25,036 bases of DNA. Origin: CAZTZL01 sp964617625 (GTDB lineage Bacteria; Zhuqueibacterota; QNDG01; DSAB01). Below the pieces are notes generated by a model, which ran no database searches, was not told where the DNA came from, and saw nothing but the letters and a program-made list of their open reading frames with translations. Below, in pieces: positions 23,342-25,036 of this stretch (positions within the stretch are counted from its first letter, which is position 1; each line of letters starts with the position of its first letter). The translations under genes and the position numbers were made by a program. The stretch is taken from NCBI GenBank assembly GCA_964617625.1, contig CAZTZL010000042.1, forward strand, positions 1 through 25,036, written 5' to 3'.

Positions 23342-23905
23342 CTGAAGGACAATACACAGGAACTGATTCAGAAAGCGCTTTCTGGAGAACAGTCCGCTTA
23401 CGAGGCTTTATTAAAACGCCATCAGAATGGTATTTTTAATATGATTTATCAGATGGTTAAAAATCGCGAAGAAACCAATGACCTGGTTCAGGAAACTTTC
23501 ATCAAAGCGTTTAATGCACTTGAAAGTTATAACAATCAATATGCCTTTTCCACATGGTTGTATAAAATCGCTTTCAACAACTGCATCGATTCCATCCGGA
23601 AGAAAAAGCTGAAGACGCTTCCTCTGGACAAACCTATTCAATTGAGAGAAGGAGAAGTGCATCACGAAATCCGGGACGAGAGCTACAGCCCGGAAAAGCA
23701 GTATCTCTTCATGGAGAAACAGAAATTTATTCAGGATACAATCGATACGCTGTCTCCAAAATACAAGAAAGTGATATTGCTGAGGCATCAGGAAGAGAAA
23801 TCTTACGAAGAAATCAGTGAAATCATGCACATTCCTATCGGCACAGTAAAAGCCAGAATTTTCCGGGCCAGGGAACTGCTCAAGAAAAAATTGCGGGAAA
23901 TATAG
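23342..23905 (+). CDS. ECF-type RNA polymerase sigma factor with a non-standard start
   Basis: This is a sigma-70 family group 4 factor that directs RNA polymerase to a stress-type regulon. Region 2 (about residues 20-85) contains YEALLKRHQNGIFNMIYQMV and NDLVQETFIKAFNALE, followed by YAFSTWLYKIAFNNCIDSIRKKK. Region 4 (about 125-185) has IDTLSPKYKKVILLRHQE and the helix-turn-helix SYEEISEIMHIPIGTVKARIFRARELLKKKL. The first ATG (23441) would cut away the front of region 2, which is clearly coding back to 23342. No ATG, GTG or TTG exists in frame before the stop at 23309. AAAGGAG at 23328-23334 is 7 nt from CTG (23342), giving a normal length of 187 aa; ATT at 23339 is the alternative. The next gene starts 4 bp after its stop. 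Confidence 0.88.
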   Translation: MKDNTQELIQKALSGEQSAYEALLKRHQNGIFNMIYQMVKNREETNDLVQETFIKAFNALESYNNQYAFSTWLYKIAFNNCIDSIRKKKLKTLPLDKPIQLREGEVHHEIRDESYSPEKQYLFMEKQKFIQDTIDTLSPKYKKVILLRHQEEKSYEEISEIMHIPIGTVKARIFRARELLKKKLREI

Positions 23906-23909
23906 ACCC

Positions 23910-25036
23910 ATGAAATCTTTCATCGCAGGAATCATTTTCTTATCCATCGGAAGCATTGAAGGTTTCGGCCAGCCGGCTGATTCGTTAAAGCAGCCGTATC
24001 ATTATTATTTCAAACACATGAAGGATTCGTTAATTGCGAAGAAAGAAGCGATGAAGGAGAAAAAACTGGATGACTTAAAAGAATCGCTGTTTCGATTCAA
24101 GATTGATATGGGAGCTCTGGATACACTGATACAGAATTGGCCCATTCCCCACGACATCGAAATATCCGACAAAGCCATCCGCATCGATATTGACACAGAC
24201 AAAAAAGACTGGGACAAATTCAGCACTTCCCCGAAAAAGAAGGAAAGGGAAGACATCGTCAAATTCGGCGGGGACGTGCTCGTCAATGCAAACGAACAGG
24301 TGAACGGGGATGTGGTCGTGATTTTTGGCAGCGCCAAAATCATGGGGGAAGTGAAAGGCGGTGTTGTCGTTATATTCGGAGACGCAGAATTAACCGCCAC
24401 AAGCGTTGTAGAAAATGACGTTGTTTGTATCTGGGGAGACACACAGATTGAAGACGGAGCCCAGATTAAGGGCCAGACGACTGTACTCCAGCTTGGGAAA
24501 AACTGGAATAAAAACATCAATGCCCACATCTTTTCTCCTGTTTTTACTGTGTTTCGTTTTCTCCGCTTTATTCTTTTATTCACATTTTTATTGCTGATCT
24601 ATCTTGCCTTTCCAAAACCGGTGCAAGTCATCCGGGACCGGATTTCAGCCGAATACGCAAAAAGTTTAATCGTCGGGATGATTGGACTGATTCTTTTACC
24701 GGTTGTTTTTGTTATTCTTTTAATTACGATCCTGGGCATCCCGATTGCGGTTCTGATACTTCCATTGACTGTGGCGGTGAGTTTTCTTTTGGGCGGAGCA
24801 GGATTCTCTCTTTTCCTGGGCCGGTTCATTCAGGATTACCTGGGATTAAAAATAACATCTTCTTTCCTGCAGCTTGTGATCGGCATGCTCGTTCTTGGAT
24901 TGATTCCTTTTCTCAGGAAAGTATTGGAATCCATCGACCCGACGCTTTCCTCGATTTTACTGATCGTCACTATTTTGATCTTCCTTCTTGCCTGGATCCC
25001 CGGCTTCGGCGCCGTTCTTCTCACACGTTTCGGCAC
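23910..25036 (+). CDS. Signal-peptide protein with bactofilin-like domain and membrane helices (partial, runs off window)
   Basis: A frame from ATG 23910 stays open to the end of the window, giving at least 375 residues. It starts with a signal-like segment (FIAGIIFLSIGSIEGFGQ), then a charged, coiled-coil-like region (about 35-110). A polymer-forming, bactofilin-like right-handed beta region follows (about 115-200), with the repeated pattern GGDVLVNANEQVNGDVVVIF, MGEVKGGVVVIFGDAEL and VVENDVVCIWGDTQIEDGAQI. After it come several hydrophobic helices (from about 215), among them FILLFTFLLLIYLAF and a GIPIAVLILPLTVAV stretch. The repeats probably face the periplasm. It lies 4 bp after the ECF sigma gene and is surely co-transcribed with it, so it may be the sigma factor's regulator or its envelope target (inference). 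No anti-sigma zinc-finger motif is visible. Confidence 0.8.
   Translation, partial: MKSFIAGIIFLSIGSIEGFGQPADSLKQPYHYYFKHMKDSLIAKKEAMKEKKLDDLKESLFRFKIDMGALDTLIQNWPIPHDIEISDKAIRIDIDTDKKDWDKFSTSPKKKEREDIVKFGGDVLVNANEQVNGDVVVIFGSAKIMGEVKGGVVVIFGDAELTATSVVENDVVCIWGDTQIEDGAQIKGQTTVLQLGKNWNKNINAHIFSPVFTVFRFLRFILLFTFLLLIYLAFPKPVQVIRDRISAEYAKSLIVGMIGLILLPVVFVILLITILGIPIAVLILPLTVAVSFLLGGAGFSLFLGRFIQDYLGLKITSSFLQLVIGMLVLGLIPFLRKVLESIDPTLSSILLIVTILIFLLAWIPGFGAVLLTRFG

Noticed and set aside
23411..23956. 181-codon minus-strand frame over the sigma gene
   Set aside because: The plus strand encodes clear sigma regions 2 and 4; this is the mirror of that sequence.
24005..25036. Minus-strand frames at the right end (192, 76 and 66 codons)
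   Set aside because: They mirror the long plus-strand frame that begins with a signal-like segment at 23910 and carries bactofilin-like repeats and membrane helices.

Overview
The window looks like chromosomal DNA of a diderm bacterium from the FCB side of the tree (Calditrichota/KSB1/Marinimicrobia-like lineages are the best guess; this is inference). The pointers are two PorV/PorQ-type outer-membrane proteins, an Asp-box propeller ending in a YPNPF... 'FlgD-like' sorting-type domain, a TonB/ExbB/ExbD system, outer-membrane-style lipoproteins, a bacterial GlnRS, and a large GH57 glucanotransferase. Almost every gene lies on the minus strand. Only an ECF sigma factor and its partner at the right end, plus a doubtful gene tail at the left end, are on the plus strand. 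I see no tRNA, rRNA, CRISPR, IS element or phage gene.

Layout, left to right (transcription mostly right to left): (1) 81-5627, a housekeeping cluster read obg > dprA > DUF362/ferredoxin protein > glnS > marC, tightly spaced. (2) 5643-7902, a self-contained energy-transduction operon exbB > exbD > exbD > tonB, with a TTGACT-17-TATACT promoter at one end and a hairpin/T-run terminator at the other. (3) 7932-10082, a GH57 alpha-glucan enzyme. (4) 10083-10348, an AT-rich spacer with a dispersed repeat that recurs at about 19.2 kb. (5) 10349-16288, a five-gene operon read lipoprotein with three Ca-loop repeats > six-Asp-box secreted propeller > PorV-like > PorV-like > isocitrate/isopropylmalate-type dehydrogenase. 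Its leader is about 220 nt long and carries a 20-nt inverted repeat. (6) 16350-17063, a PdxJ-fold protein in which essentially every catalytic residue of PdxJ is replaced. (7) 17224-18945, a small lipoprotein and a divergent polysaccharide deacetylase. (8) 18946-19413, a gene-poor spacer with a palindrome, the second repeat copy and a terminator. (9) 19414-20817, a DUF5679 zinc-ribbon microprotein (49 aa) followed by a multipass membrane protein with a highly charged tail. (10) 20916-23254, acpS > nnrDE > vanZ-like, read from a promoter so close to acpS that the transcript would be almost leaderless. (11) 23342-25036, on the plus strand, an ECF sigma factor with no ATG/GTG/TTG start, followed 4 bp later by a secreted/membrane protein with a bactofilin-like domain that runs off the window.

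How the parts may work together: the TonB system energises outer-membrane import, the GH57 enzyme handles alpha-glucans inside the cell, and the five-gene operon looks like a cell-surface export and display module. The sigma/bactofilin-like pair looks like an envelope-response unit. The most unusual items are the catalytically rewritten PdxJ homologue, the surface operon with its structured leader, and the sigma factor with a non-standard start next to a membrane polymer-domain protein.
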